A stretch of DNA of 64,000 nt from Brachypodius melanocephalos (GCA_013398615.1 VZSR01001459.1:5767051-5831050); one strand, 5' to 3'. Shown: positions 39,296-53,193, counted from the first letter of the stretch. Program-made: numbers and translations. The notes: a model not told the origin generated them from the sequence alone.

Positions 39296-41225
39296 TCAGA
39301 ACAACCTTGCCACTGAGGCAAATCTCTGATTAATGGAGAAGTGGCTGTCAGGGGCCAAGTTCAGTCCTGGCCAGACTGGCAAAGGCATCAGAAAGACAGA
39401 CAAAGCAGCTGAAAAAAGGCTGAAACAGAAAGTGTCCTCATAAAACACTGGATAGACACAAGCATCACGGACCAAAGTGTTTTGGAAAGAATTCCTTGGA
39501 GGAAGAAGCCCCAAATGGCACCCTGGACACCCCGTGCTGCTGCCAGGTGTCCTGGGAGCTCGTAGCAGGGTGAGGTGGAGCCTGGGGCGTTCCTCATGGG
39601 GAGAAGAGGAACGAGCAAACCAAGGTCTCCTCAAGGCCAAGGGCTCCTCCGTGTCCCCTGCAGAGCAGTGTCACATGCAGGCTGCATGGTTTGTCCCCAA
39701 GGTCTGGCCCAGCAGCTTGGTGACACGTCACCTGGGCAAAGCAAATAACTCTGCAGATAACACCGAAATAGCAACATGCCTCAACAGTTGGCAAAGTGTG
39801 GGAAAGGTGACTTTATTTTGCACCGTGCCCAGGGACAAAGGACTGGCAATTTAATGACAGGGAACTGTTTGATTCCTGATTGGCAATAGAGAAAGTGGCA
39901 GAAGCACCACCTGGCTTTGTGCAGCAAAGAAACAAGGTCAAGGACTTTGCTCATCCCATCTGTGGTGTTTTTACATAGCAATTTATATTGCAGTGGGGAG
40001 AAGAGGTCTTGTCAGAAATCGAGACCCCCATTGTCCAGGAAAAAGCCCAGATGAGAGGCAGTGTGTGCCTCAGAGCCATCTCCAGGTCCAGCTCCTCAGA
40101 GTCCACTCCAGGGAGCTCCACTCAGTGGGATGCTGGGGGGACAGTGGATCTCAGCTGGACCTGGTGCTGCACAGACCTCACAGCTCTGCTGAGGAATGCC
40201 GGTGTGGCTGGAGCTCACCAGGCAAGGCTGGGGAATGAGGGGGGTGCAGATGCAGCGAGGGTCCAGCCCACAGGGTAGGAAATGAGATCCAGCTCTGTCA
40301 CAGCTCCCTGTGGTGGTGTTTTACAGGAATGTACTCCCCTTTCCCCAGACACCTCTGTACTTCAGGATTGTAACACTAGCTTAAAGCCTTTTGGATGCTA
40401 TAAGCATCCTTCTGCATGAATTATGCCCTCAGTAAAAAAACTATTTCTACTCCCAGTTACATCAATTTAAGGCTTCAAACGATGATGTTGGCTTTGTATC
40501 AGTGCCTTTGATAGACACAAGCCCCCTGGGCCTGGTTTGGCTGCACTTACTCATTTTCAGTGGAGCTGCACTGGGAACATGGATTTTCTCCCATCCTTCA
40601 GTTTCCCAAATCCTCAGGTGGTTTGGGGAGAGTCAGTGCTGAAGATTCAAAGGGAGAGGTTGGCAGCAGAAGTGAGGAGCAATTCCCTGTGGCAAGGCTG
40701 TGCTCGGGGAGGGGTGCAAGGAGGGGAGATGTGGGGCTGGGATCTCCTCCAGGAGACTCAAAGGGGGAACAGCATTTTCTGCTGGAACTTCATCCCATTC
40801 CTCTATAACTGTCAGCCCTTCACTTCCTTCACTGTCCTGCTTAGGCCACTGTCCTCTGCTCCTCTTCCAACCCAAACCATCCCATGATGGATGCTAAGGA
40901 AGCTTTTCCCATAGAGGGGATCCAGATATTTTCCCTGGATATAGAAATCAAGCTCCTTAATGGAAATTCAGCTCCATCCTGTGCAGGGAAAAAAAAAGTT
41001 GGCTAGGTAAAGGCAAAGATGTAAACTACAAGCAGAATGAAGGAAGATTTTGCCTTCTGGTTTTACGAGGCTGGTTGATGAGATATGTGTTACTAATGAG
41101 ATATTTGATGTAGGCAGTTTACTAATGCTAAACTCCCTCAGAAATTAAGAGAAGTTTTGCCTGGGCAACAAGGGTATTAAAATAGCCCCAGAAACTCGGA
41201 ATATTTGGGATGGCTAGTTACAAAT

Positions 41226-41268
41226 AAAAAAAAAAGGAAAGAGGGAAAAGAAAAAAGAAAAAGGAAAA
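41226..41268 (+). repeat. 43-nt polypurine tract
   Basis: A continuous A/G run without a pyrimidine. It is low-complexity DNA with no adjacent element. Confidence 0.9.
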
Positions 41269-41717
41269 CCCCCTCTGGATTTAGTGTATAGTCATTAACA
41301 AGGTATCCCACAGGTAGAACATGATCTATTGAAAACTGGAGAAACTGTCCTGGTTTTGCTAGAATGGAGGGTTTTGTTCTGCTCAGGGCACTTTATATGA
41401 AACAGATGCACAGTCGATAAATTAGGCTGTCCAGCAGGAAGCACAGGCTGCATTTGCTGTATAAATTATCATGTTCTTTGTAGGTAAATGCTATGGATGA
41501 AAACAGGGGTATTCTTGCTTCTTGAAAAACATTGATTATTATTGCTGGAGAAAAGAATTCCTTTGGCCTGTAGGATGGAGCAGCAGAGAGAACAGTCAAG
41601 GCAAAACTCCCTACAGAAACCACTTTCAGAGTAAGAATTTGATTAAAAGAAGAGACAATGGGAATATTTGGAATTTAAGACCAGCAGGACGTTCTACTTT
41701 CTCAAGTTTCCCTTGGA

Positions 41718-41735
41718 TTTTTTTTTTTTTTTTTT
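41718..41735 (+). repeat. Poly(T) tract, 18 bases
   Basis: An uninterrupted T run in unique flanking sequence. No retroposon is recognisable. Confidence 0.9.
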
Positions 41736-42358
41736 CAAATGGCTGCTCCAAAAAAGCAAACACATTCAAGCACTTTGAGCTGATAGGAGCAGCAAATCCA
41801 TTTGCAAGCCCCTTCTTTCTTTTCTTGGCAAGGACATTAATCAGCACTGGGGCAGTCTGCAACACGCCATGAGATTTCCAGAGATGCTGTGAGGAACCAC
41901 AGCAGGGAAAGCAGCAGGACACGGCAGGAGGAGGAGGAGGAATTGTCTTTGTTTGAGAACTGCTAAAAATATGTACACAAAAAGCTGTAATGTGGGTGGC
42001 TTTTAGTCAGAATTTAGAATGCGAAAGGATATTATGGTTTTTCAATAAAAACTGGGGAGGAGTGATGCCATGGGAGGGGATTTCCTGGAGTTTGGTTCTT
42101 GTGAGTGATAGATCCATGAGGCACAGAGCAGAAGTTCACCAACTGCCATTTCTATGTGGCTGCATTTTCACAGGCAACATTTCTGTGCCTCACTCCCCAC
42201 AACGTTAAAAGCCTGCTGAAAATGGGTATTGTTTTATTGAAAATGTCAACTACCTAAGCTGAGGCTTAGGTGAAGGCAGCATTTTCCTGCAGGGAGGCTC
42301 TGAGGAATTCTCTGAACAGAGCAGAGCCAAGGGCGCATCCCCCCTCACTCCGTCCTGG

Positions 42359-42366
42359 CTCTTCCC

Positions 42367-42399
<33 letters not shown>

Positions 42400-42452
42400 T
42401 TTTTTTTTTCTTTTTTTCTTTTTTCCTTTTTTCTTTTTTTTTTTTTTTTTCC
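42359..42452 (+). repeat. 94-nt pure polypyrimidine tract
   Basis: Ninety-four consecutive pyrimidines, mostly T-runs of 5 to 17 separated by single or double C. Such tracts are often length-variable and can form triplex structures; that part is general knowledge. Frames on either strand read as lysine-rich or phenylalanine-rich artefacts, not proteins. Confidence 0.95.
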
Positions 42453-44264
42453 ATTTAAACAGCATAAGCTGCAGATGAAAAAATATATAAATAGTAATTC
42501 TATATATAGTCCTGGGATAAAACTGCAGTTCATTTATGACAGGTGACAAATCTAAAATGGGCAATGTAAGTGCATTACAAAATGATTAAACCTTAAGTTC
42601 TCTCGCCCCCAGCTACAGGGCTGCATTAACATTGCATTACCCACTGAATAACGCAATCTGCTGCAGTTTTATGCCAACACAAAAATATAGCCAAAATAGC
42701 CCTTCTATTTACAGCTTGTGTCTCCAAAACCATCTTCCTCATGGCAGATACAGCTTCCGCTTGCTGGTGTTTGCTCAGGGTCAATAAAACAGGAATCCTA
42801 CAGAGCTGAAGTTGGTTGGGAGCATTTTCTTGGGTTTAAGCCACACAAATGGCATGTGCACTGGGCTTAGGTCTCTGCTCGCAGGATTACAGAGGTATCA
42901 GACTACATATCCCTGGGGCTGGGGCTGAAATCAATACTGGGTACTTGGGAGAGATGTAATGGATTCAATCTGACCCAAATTTTAATTACAATTTTCGTTA
43001 TGACACCGACTTTTCTCTCTCTGGATCTGGTTGAGCTTAGGCAGAATACGTCAGAGCATTGAGTAACGGGGTGTTGAATATTCCCATTATCTACCCCTCA
43101 CCAGGGAAGCAGTTCCCTGCAGCAGGCAGGTTACAGACACAAGAGGTGGGGGGAAATCCAGTGTCCACTAACCCACCCACCCCTTCCAAGCTGCAGAGGT
43201 GGCACAGCCACACTGCCTTTGTGATTTACCATCACACTGTGATTTCAGCACTCATTGATAGCTGCTCATTCCTTGCTGCTTCTTGTTGTGGCATGACATG
43301 AATGACAAGATGTGAAAAAAAAAATAATATGATGAAGGAAAAAGGAGCCTGGCAGAGAAATTTGCAGTTATCAGTTTGTTTTTTCCCAGCATAAATAGTT
43401 TTCTCTGTCCAGGGGACAGCAGGGTGGGATTTGGAATGCAAATTTTGAGAACCCAGGAAGTGGGAATGGTCCCTTTAGTCCTGCCTTTGCACATGTGAAG
43501 AAAGGGCTCTTTCATCTCCCTCGAGGTCACATTCTGCTTTATGGTACTGACACCACTTAATACACCACAGTCCCCTTCAGCTCAAGAGAATAATTAAGGG
43601 GAGCCCCATTAAAATGCAGTGATTTTCATCCTTCCTCACCTGGGACCATTGGGATGTAGCCAGGAATTGCCCAGGGCACGTGTTCCATCGAACTTCCCAG
43701 AGAAGGCACCTGAACAGTAACTCCAAGGGAAACCTCCCTAAAATAGCATGGGCTCAGATCCTATAGCTAATACCTATTTTCCCAGAAAACTCAAAGCCAT
43801 GACTGTAATGAAAGCCAGCTATCAGACTTTCATTTCAAGCAGCCTTAGTTCAGAAGGAAAAGAAGCAGCATCATCCCATTACACATGGAGTGTGTTTCCT
43901 CTGGGGAAAAAAAGAAATCACTCATCTGTCAAAAAGTACCATTCTGTCAATATTGCTCCTGTTCACAAAGAGGAGCTGTCAGATAATTCAAGCTAAAATT
44001 GGCATCGTACTAAAACCTCAGAACTTGAATGAAACCAAGCTGGAAGCACTCACAGTATTACACTTTCACCCAAAGTTTCCCGACTGCTGATTTGATCTGT
44101 GTGGCATCGATCTCTGCTCCCTCTGAAAGGCTTGATGGCTTTTTCCTCTGCAGCAGCATGCACAGAAACAAAGAGCAAATGAAGAGCAGGGAGGTTTCTG
44201 GGCTTCCCAGATCTCCCTCCCCAGGCAGTCACCCACAGTCTCTGCCTGCAGGGGAGCTGGCACA

Positions 44265-44294
44265 GCTGGGACTCAGCATGTGCTGGGACTCAGC
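44265..44294. repeat. 17-bp tandem duplication
   Basis: gctgggactcagc occurs at 44265 and again at 44282. It is a small local duplication without coding context. Confidence 0.85.
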
Positions 44295-47177
44295 CCCTCT
44301 GCAAAGCATCTCCATCCATTAACATCCTACAGAGCAGGAATGGAGGTGTCTGAATCACCTAAATGAAGCAGTTGCTCTAGGAGAGAGGGAGAGGAATTTT
44401 CTTGCTGGGAGTTATCTGACTTCATGGAGGAATTGAGGGATTTTTTTTCTATGTTCAGTCTTCATTATGAAGCTCCATTGGAAACTGCATATTTGTGCTG
44501 CCTTTATGGGGTGCTGCCAGCAGCAAACTACACTCAGGTATGTACCCCAAATTCCTGCCAAACCAATGTCTCCCCTTCTGCTCCTTGCTGCCTGTGCCCA
44601 GGGGTTGGTTGCACGGGGGCTGCCCACACCACGCAGCCTTTGCCCATACAGATGCTGATGCCAAAGAAATTCCTCCTGTGTGATCAAACCAAGAGTGAAA
44701 TGTAACCCACTCCTACTGCCACGTTCAGACTTCCTCTTCCCTCTGCTGCCTCCAGGATGTCTCTGAGGATCACAGTTTTCCTTCCACCCCTGCTTCCTCT
44801 GTGGGTCCCTTTTCCTCCCCACATCCCACTGTGTTTTTCCCTGGTGGGTGATGGTGCCCAAGGTGCGAAGCCACACAAATTGTACCATCACTATTATCAT
44901 CTTGTGTTCCCCCTCAGGAACCTGCATTTCTTTCTCTGCTCTGCCTTGGACTGACAATACTCAGCTGCTGCATAGTGTCAGAGTTAATGAAGCTTCTCCC
45001 CAACTCCCCCATTACCCACTGTTTGAAATACACAATTTGTTTGCCAGCACCTTGTGGTGTTATTGCTATCATTTACACCATTCACTGCTATATAAAAGCT
45101 ACTGTTTATTTATCAAACAGAAGTAACAGCTTTTAGAATTAGAAGAGAAAATCCTGGGGTTTTCTCTAATCCTGGCCAGGCTGTGTGCTGAGGGGAGACC
45201 TGGCTTTGCATGGAGCAGGGCTGTGTTGTGAACGCTCTGTCTCATGTCAATGCTATTCCTTTTCCATTTGGTTTGAGAGTTTCTCGTTGCTGCTCTTTTG
45301 TACTTGCAAATGGAAGGGAAGTAATGCAGACATGGAGAGAGCCTTTAAAGACAGAAGGAGCAGGATTCGATTGCCCCATTCAAGCAATTCCCCCATCCAA
45401 ATCCTGTTTTCTGACTCAGAGATAGTCAACATTCAGTCCATCAGATGCAGGTGAATAGCCCATGGGGTCAAGGACAGTTCTGTAACAGAGTGTGTGCTGG
45501 AAAGGGGAGAAAATTCCTCCCAGAACTGTGCCAACACTGGTTACACCCAGAGCACCACGTTTAAGACCCTATGTTTCTGTACCAGCTGCAGTTCTAGACT
45601 GGTGCAAAGACACCCACCAGAATCCTTCTAAATGTGACTTTTAGGGAAAGAATCACAGTAAATCTATCAGGCCAGCATAAGCAGTGATAGTTATGTCAGT
45701 TCTTTAATCCAGCTACAGTAACTGGCTCAAGAAAAACCTCCTTTAAATCCCACTCCTTGCTGCAGGCAGCCAGCAGGATGCTCTGCTCAGGAGAGTGGGG
45801 CACAGCCACACCAGGAGCTGCACACTGGTGTAGTGCTGGTGCTGATGCAATTTAAAGTGGATAAATATGAAAAATAGGTGTTGTTCTCAGCCATGGATGG
45901 CTGAGAAAGAGTAAATCACCAGGAGCCAAAGCATGTTTAAAGAACAGGATTTGTAGACATCTCCTGTCTGAAGGATTAGGTTTAAGTGTGTGAGAAGCCA
46001 TCTAATAAAGCTCACAATAGCACAGAGCTCTTACTTCACTACCACAGGAAAGGACACTGAGGGAAATGAGTCAAGACTAAATTTCTCTTTACCTTCCCTT
46101 AAAGAATAATATTTTTTAAAAAACCAGTTTGCTCAGTTATTCCCAATAACCCTGTGCTGTGTCCCTTCTTTATCCTATGCCTGTATGAACGTGCACTCCA
46201 GGCCGGCACAGATTCACCCTCCCCAGTCAGCTGTTGCTGTGATTACCCAGACCAGTTCTCCACCACTGAGCCCCACCCCTTTGTGGGGCTGCCCCACACA
46301 GTGGGGAAGCACCTGAAAGCATCTTCTGACTTGTGGAGGGCCTTATATATCTGAGCCAGCTCAGTGGCTTAGTGCAGTTGTACTACAGTGTCTGGAAATT
46401 AATATGCCAGCATGTGTGCCCAGCTAGGAGTCTCTTAATAGAGACTTCTTGCCTTCACCATGATAATGGTGTTATGTTTAATCTGACATACTGCTGCAGA
46501 AAAGGTCTCTGAGGAAGCCCAGATGCACAAGTGCTGGGGAAAAAAAATAAACAAAATACCGTCAATGTGGTACTGGCTGCCTGGTGTATCTGAGGGCAGT
46601 GGTGTATTTGCTGCTTATTCTAAGAAATCACATCTCTCCTGAGCTTTGGTTCAGTGTAAGGAGCCTGCCCGCTCTCCTGCTGGCTTTTATTATGTTTGTA
46701 TTGACTGGAATAATGCTGCCTTGTGGGCAGCTTCCCTGTGCTGAGCTTGGAGAGAGGTTCTCTGAGGATAGGAATGGCTGGAAATGGATACAGGGCTCGC
46801 TCAAACCCAGACAGGCAGCGAGGCAGCACTGCAGTGCTAATCAATTCTGGGGAAAGCTGAAATCCATCGCTGTGAGTGCTGCCCAGACAGCCCAGTGTGG
46901 GTTAAGGGCTCACTTCCCCATCCTCTCACACCGAGGGGGGTTGGCAGTGTTTTGTAGCTCGCTGCCTTTGAACTTCACTCACAAAAATAACTACACGAGG
47001 GGTCTGGTGGTGAAGCATTCATCCTTGCATTGACTGTGGATTTTGGCTTTCAGGCTGCAGTCTGTTCTCTTCCCCTGCAAAAGCAGGCATGCAGGCATGG
47101 TGTCTGAAGGGTGGGAATGGAGAAGCAAAGAAAAAGAAGTTGAAAAAGTAATGGAGTTTGTGTTTAACAGCGATGGA

Positions 47178-47202
47178 CGCTGCGTGTGCCCTGAACGCAG
47201 CG
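47178..47202. other. CpG-bearing perfect inverted repeat (8-bp arms, 9-nt loop)
   Basis: The arms cgctgcgt (47178-47185) and acgcagcg (47195-47202) are exact reverse complements. The stretch 47170-47215 has several CpGs, although its neighbours are AT-rich and CpG-poor. It could be a palindromic factor site or chance. No gene is attached to it. Confidence 0.5.
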
Positions 47203-47270
47203 GTGCCAGCGGCCAGGGCAGCCTCCTTATCTGCAGGGCTGTGCAGCCCAGCAAAATATATCACCTGTAA

Positions 47271-48484
47271 TAATGTGTCTCATATATACAACTGTCCTCC
47301 TGGATATGCTTTGAAATGTTTAATGATGTGTGCCTGAAATGGAACGATGTCTTCCTAATGAAATGCAGTGGAAGGAGAGCTCGTGCACATTAAGACATCT
47401 TATCTGTATTGGCAATTAATAACCTGGGAATTAAAACAAAGTATAGAACCTAAGAGTTTTAGCTGAAGGCATGGGATACGAGCAAATGAAACCCAGTCAG
47501 GTTTCCACAATGGTTTGCTGTAGTGAAATCCAGATGTCAGGGAACTCCACCTATCAGCTACTCATTTCTTTTAGACTGTGGGCTTCTCAGTGATTTTATG
47601 TCCCTCAGCTGTCTTGAAGTTCATATATTCATGTAATTATATTGCTGTAGATTTTTCTCTCAAGTCTGTGGACATGTTTTAAATTAAAATAGTCAAGGGC
47701 CAATTGCTTGAGTTACTGAATGTTACAGTGAAGACTAGACTGGACACATCACAAACATTTATTCCACAACCCAACTTCAGTGGTTCACCAACATTGTGAC
47801 TCAAATCTTCATGGAGCATCTAAATCAAGTTCACTAATCCTTACAATAACTTTGATAGCAAATTAATGAGTTAAACTCAATGCTTTTTCATAAAGAAATG
47901 CATTCCCTTAAGTGACAAGTCAGAGAAGATGGTATATTCTCTGAGGAATGTGCAAGTTGGGTTAAAAAGTCTAACCCTGATGTTTGGTTATGATACAAGC
48001 AATAAAATGATTCTTTGAACAACAACAAAAAAAATCAGTTGAAAATCTGGATTGGATTGAATTGGATTTTCCAAAGTATTAGACATGAGGAATATTGAAA
48101 TTCTGCTCTTTGATTTTGCAAGATTATTTTAGTGGATTCCCCTCATTGTAGAGAAGAATGAAACAGAGGCCAAAAGTTATTTAATCTCATAGTCTCCATT
48201 TGAAACACAGAGATCTGCTGATAACCCTCAGCATATTGCTCTTGCACAATTGCAATAAGTGAAAAGAAAGACTTGAAGCTTGCAGTAAAGTTCCATTGCA
48301 CTTCAATATAATGATAAATTGTTTTTCAGTAAGAAGTTCACAGCGTGCCTTGACTAGGCAGAAATATTATTTGCATTCTTTCATAAAGAACTTTAAGTTA
48401 GAATCATTAGCCACCTTACATAATTTAAGATGCAAAGAAACCAATATATGATTAAAAGTAGATCACAGGGAAGTCACTGTAAAA
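47271..48484. other. AT-rich intergenic stretch, no genes or repeats recognised
   Basis: About 1.2 kb of AT-rich unique sequence with no open frame over 60 codons, no CpG cluster and no repeat body. The complexity is high, so it is a candidate for conserved non-coding DNA, but conservation cannot be judged from one sequence. Confidence 0.5.
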
Positions 48485-49722
48485 TTGAATTTTAAATTAA
48501 TGATTTCAGAAGACTATCTTCATCTCACCATGCCTTGTGGTATGTATTTCACCCTCCCTAAAGGTTTAATAAAAGCATTACTCTGTCAGCACTTGGTAAA
48601 TATTAAAATAATAATACATGCCATAATTACTTGCCAGACATTACTAACATGTTCCGATCTGCATAAAGCTTGACTCTCAAGTTACACCAAAACTTTAAAG
48701 AGGAGGAAAATGGTTTCCTGTTCCTACACCATTTACAGGAGGGACCAGGTCAGCAAAAAGGCTTTGTGCTGAGCTGGGTCCTTGTCCTCATCCCAGGAGG
48801 CAGATCAAGGCATGAACCGAGGGGTTGGTGCACGCTTGATTTCAGCTGGTTTCTGCCTCCCAGGGCTGGAGGGGACCCTGCCCCAGGCGGTGACAAGGAC
48901 CTGCACGTATAGACCCAGCAGGGGTTGTTTGTTTAGGGACAAAAATGCACATTACAGTAAGAGAATGGCCCATCCTCTCAGCAGAGGGACCTCTGGAGGG
49001 ACACTCCAGGCTGTGTCCTTGAGCTGGAGGCTGCTGGAGTGTGGTGCCGTGCTGGAAGGAGAGGGTGAGCTCCTGGAGAGGGATTTTGGGAGACACAAGC
49101 AGTCGGAAGGGGAAGGGTTACTGGCACTGCTGTTAGTGGCACTGGCACTGCATAGGGGCCAGTGATTAATTGGTCAGCCAGGGTGTACCAGGCAGTCTCC
49201 TGATGGCACATTTGTGTCCTGTTACCGTGCAGAAGCTTTAGAGGATGGAAACTAAAGGTGGGACAAGAAATAATGACACCCTTGTGAACAGGAAAAGGTT
49301 TCAGTGTCGTGGCTGCTGCAGACTCTGCGGTCAGCAACCCCTGGACACACACAGATCATGCTGCTGCACACACCTGGAAGGGTGACACGGACCCACAGCC
49401 ACTCCTCTGATACGTCCCAAGCACTGAGAGACACTTTGGGAGTGACACCAAAAAGCTCAGCCCTCACAACTTGTGCAGGAGGGTGTCAGTGGACTGATGC
49501 TCTGTAACACTTAAGGGGCTGAGGAAAGTATTTCTTCTGATTTCTTTTTAAAGCTACATGCTATTTCCACGCCATTGCCTTGGACATTTGCGACAGAAAT
49601 TGAAGCACACTTAGATTCAGTATTTTGGTCTAAAACCAGAGGTGAGTGAAAAGGGTTCCTTGTGCTGCTCTGTGGCACTGCAGATCTGCAAATGGGGCTG
49701 CCAGAGCCACTGAGGCCATGTG

Positions 49723-49742
49723 GGCAAGGGAGGGCAAGGGAG
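49723..49742. repeat. 10-bp tandem duplication
   Basis: ggcaagggag occurs twice in direct tandem inside a G-rich stretch. Confidence 0.8.
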
Positions 49743-50973
49743 GGGTTGGGTGATGGGAGGCAGGAACTGGGCTGGAACACAAAGGCAAAACGACCCAGAG
49801 GTGAGAAGGCACCGAAAAGGCCTTATGGCCTGTGGGACCATGTAAAACCTTGAGCATTGTTATTTCTTTTCATTCAGCAACCTTAACTGGAGACAGAGAG
49901 CTCTCACCGTGATGAGCTTGTGGGGCTGACCCGCAGAGCCCCACATCAGACAGCTCTGTGCTCATGGATTTGCACCCTGGTGACATGGGGATGGGATGAG
50001 GAGAGGGGTCAGTGCAAGGGACTGTCTGAGCTGTCTCTCCTGGGAAGAATGATCTCCCTGATGTCCCAGAGGGATGGAGGTGTTATTTATTCCTCAGTGC
50101 CCCACACTTGCTTTCATCTGGGACATGAACTTACACAGCCAAAGAAATTAATTGCTCACTCTGCCAACCTGTCTGAGCAATCTGCTCTTTAATTTTGATA
50201 ACATTATCTTATGTTCAGTACCTGATGCAGGGTGATTTCATATTTTAAAAGATTTTATAAAAAAGTGTGTGCGCACTTATGACAATTGTAATAAAACAAT
50301 AGCTCTAATGGGAGGGAGAGCCAACACATTTGCAACTCCCTTTCCCGTAATACGCAGTAATTCAGCAATCCTGTCATGAGATAAGAATTACTTTGACAAG
50401 AATTTTCTTTTAATAGCTCTGTCTGCAACAGAGTAAATTTCTTTCCTTGCCATTACAGCTTCTGGCCTGCAGTAAATGCCTGAAGACTGAGTAAAAGTGT
50501 AAAGGCAGCAACCTGCCATCATGCACATAAACAATGCACACACCACTGTGGCTTCAGAGGGTTTGAAAAGCATTTCAAATCTTGACTGTTTAAATAAAGG
50601 CATTGAAAGACTTGGAAGCATTAGAGCTCTCAAAGAATCCTTAATTCATTTTGCTGATTTATACCCACACTAAGCATGGGAGCACGGGGCTGAAGCAAAG
50701 GGTACACACTGAGAAAGAGATCAAAACCATTCACTTGTAGGAGGCTCATGGACAAAAAATAACAAGTACAGTCAACAAAGCTAAGGAACTGTGGTTGTTT
50801 GGCCTGAAGGGTTGGACTGGGAACCTGGTGTGATATCTGACACATTTCTTAATATGAATTAATGCAAGAAAAGCAGCATGGACAAAGCCAAAGCCAATCC
50901 CATGTCAATGTCTGGCTCTGTAGTACCAAACCTCTGCTGAAGGACCCACCAGGGCTCTCAGCAACAGGCAGTG

Positions 50974-51000
50974 GTGTGAAATGTGTGAAATGTGTGAAAT
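50974..51000. repeat. 9-bp tandem triplication
   Basis: gtgtgaaat is repeated exactly three times. It is a minisatellite-like slippage product. Confidence 0.95.
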
Positions 51001-53155
51001 GTGGCTCCTGAACAAGGTGCAGGATCTCACTGGCTTTGTTTGACCTTGGAGATTCTTCAGCCTGTTGTTGTTGTAAACTTCCATTCTCCGAGTGCCTGCA
51101 GCTCCTCAGCCCTTTTCAGTCCAAGAGATTGCTTTGGGAATTTCTACCAAGCTGCTGGGCAGAAGTTTGACTCAGCAGGTTTTCCAAAATTCAAGAGTTG
51201 TTTAGTCCTTCCCTCACACTGTGGCTCCATGTCTACCCAGCCTTCCTTCATGAGTTTCTTGTGGCATCCTTGGCACCAACACCATCCTTGGTATCCAACA
51301 CCACACAGCTTCTTGCTCCTTAGCCCCTCTCTCAGGAATGTGACTCCCATGCAAAGCATGACAACAACTGTAAATCTCTAAAGGTCACTGGCAGTGAAAG
51401 CACATTCAATTGGAAGTGTCTGGAAGAGCTTTAGCTCCATCAAGTATGATGCATGACCAGAAATATCTGCAGTAAGGCACAGGGGATGCCCCCAGTCAGC
51501 TTGGATTTTGTAGTCCTTGTTCTGAAAAGACAAGAGCGCAAAATTGAGCAGAAAGCAAGAATTCCCTGTGATGCCTCCAGGTTTGGGCAGCTCTGATCAT
51601 GCACAGGCTCTGGTGCACACCTGGGTATGGGGCTGGTTAAAATGGCATTTTTCACCAGCAACTAATTGTGCTTAATGCTTAGCAGAAACAGCACAGCAGT
51701 CTCAGCAGATGTCTCATCCAATTGATTCTTAGCAAATTCCTCTCCTTTTTTTCTGCTCCTGAGTGAAAATTGGTTTCATTGCAGCATCTAAATGTGATGG
51801 GTATTTTTAGATCTATAATTTATCACATGGAGCTAATGAGGCTGCTTTTATTCTAGCCGGTACAACACACAAATAAGAGCACCAAACTTTCCCAGACCCT
51901 GCTGGGACAGCAAGAAAGACCACAGGACTCCTTTCCTATGAAACTGCTTAATTTTAAATCAGTTCCTTTCTCTTACTACAAAGATTTACAGCTTTTACTT
52001 TGGCATTCAACAGACATGCACAATCCAGTTTTCAGCCCTGATTTCCAAATAAAGCAGATTAAAGCCTGAAACTGTTGCTCCCATTTGAAGACAGTAGGAG
52101 AGCCATCCTCCTGCAGTAAATACTCTTGATCATTATCTTTGAAACACTGAGCAAAAAATACAACTTTATATCCTAGCCAACACAGAGTAAACATTTGTAA
52201 CTGAAAAAATAATGCAATCAACATAGTTTTATGTAAGTCTACCCAATTTCTTTAGTGTTTGTGATAAAAAGAAAAAAAAATTGAGAGCACATGAAATTCC
52301 CTGAAATTCCCAGGAGCCTGGGTTAGCTACAGTTCTGCAAGACACTGGTCTGCAGAAAGCACTGGTGTAGCCAGCCCTTTGTTAGGGCACTGGGTTTGAA
52401 AAAAATGGAAATGGTGGTTTCTTTACTCCAGGTGCTAAAGCAGAATATCATGTCTTCATGTTGTCTTATGAGGAAGAACAAAATGGGCATTTTTGAAGTA
52501 AAGCTGTTGCCCAAGTTGGCATAAACCAGTTCATTGCCCAGCCTTTAAACGCAAAAATCCTTACAGGAGACAAAACACCTGCAACGTCCTAAGGTTGGCT
52601 GAGACCCAGGAAATGAAGGGAGCTCTCAAGGAAGGTTTTTTGGAGGGAGCATAATGCCTTTCCAGTGCCTAAGACCTCACTCCAGACCAGCCCAAAACAT
52701 AATGGAGACCATGGTGTGTCAAACTGAGGAGCTGCATCTCATCCTAAACAGGCACAAGCTCTGCAGCAATCCTGAACTGCAGCAAAGGTCTACAAAAGGA
52801 GTAAAGTGTCTCTGACCTGGATGGGAGGCTTGGAACAACACCTGCAGGGAGAAATGGTCATCTTGGGCTCCTGTAGCTGCCTGGAATGCCCACAGCTCAT
52901 CCAGGCTCCCCTGGGCAGCTGTGACCATCACCCTTGCTGAGGCTGCTGGCAGCCCCTGCACCTCCACGACCCCCTCACCTCTGCCAGAGCTCAGACTAAG
53001 GCTGAGCCAGGAGAATACTGAGAGAAGGTTACCTAAAACCAGTCCAACCACTCTGCTCTCAGAGCTGGGCTGAGAGTAGCTGGGTTAGACCAGGGAACCT
53101 GACTTGTCATGTTTTACCTACATGGGATGAGAAAGCAGCAGAGAGAGAAAAGACA

Positions 53156-53193
53156 CATCCTAACCTTTGCAAAACATCCTAACCTTTGCAAAA
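53156..53193. repeat. 19-bp perfect tandem duplication
   Basis: The unit catcctaacctttgcaaaa occurs twice without a mismatch, and the following bases begin a third copy (catc). The perfect identity suggests a recent event. Confidence 0.95.

Noticed and set aside
42266..42564. Lysine-rich and phenylalanine-rich frames near 42.4 kb
   Set aside because: They are direct translations of the polypyrimidine tract.
44412..44957. 181-codon minus-strand frame
   Set aside because: No domain, signal peptide or repeated family motif, no CpG promoter and unbiased noise-like composition. A frame of this length is expected by chance in 64 kb.
46584..47033. 149-codon plus-strand frame with a hydrophobic N-terminus
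   Set aside because: The hydrophobic start resembles a signal or membrane segment, but the rest lacks any family motif and there is no promoter. Chance is more likely.
50777..50812. Short CR1-like wording (ggaactgtggttgtttggcc)
   Set aside because: It resembles an internal CR1 segment over only about 30 bp and the flanks do not continue the consensus, so chance similarity cannot be excluded.
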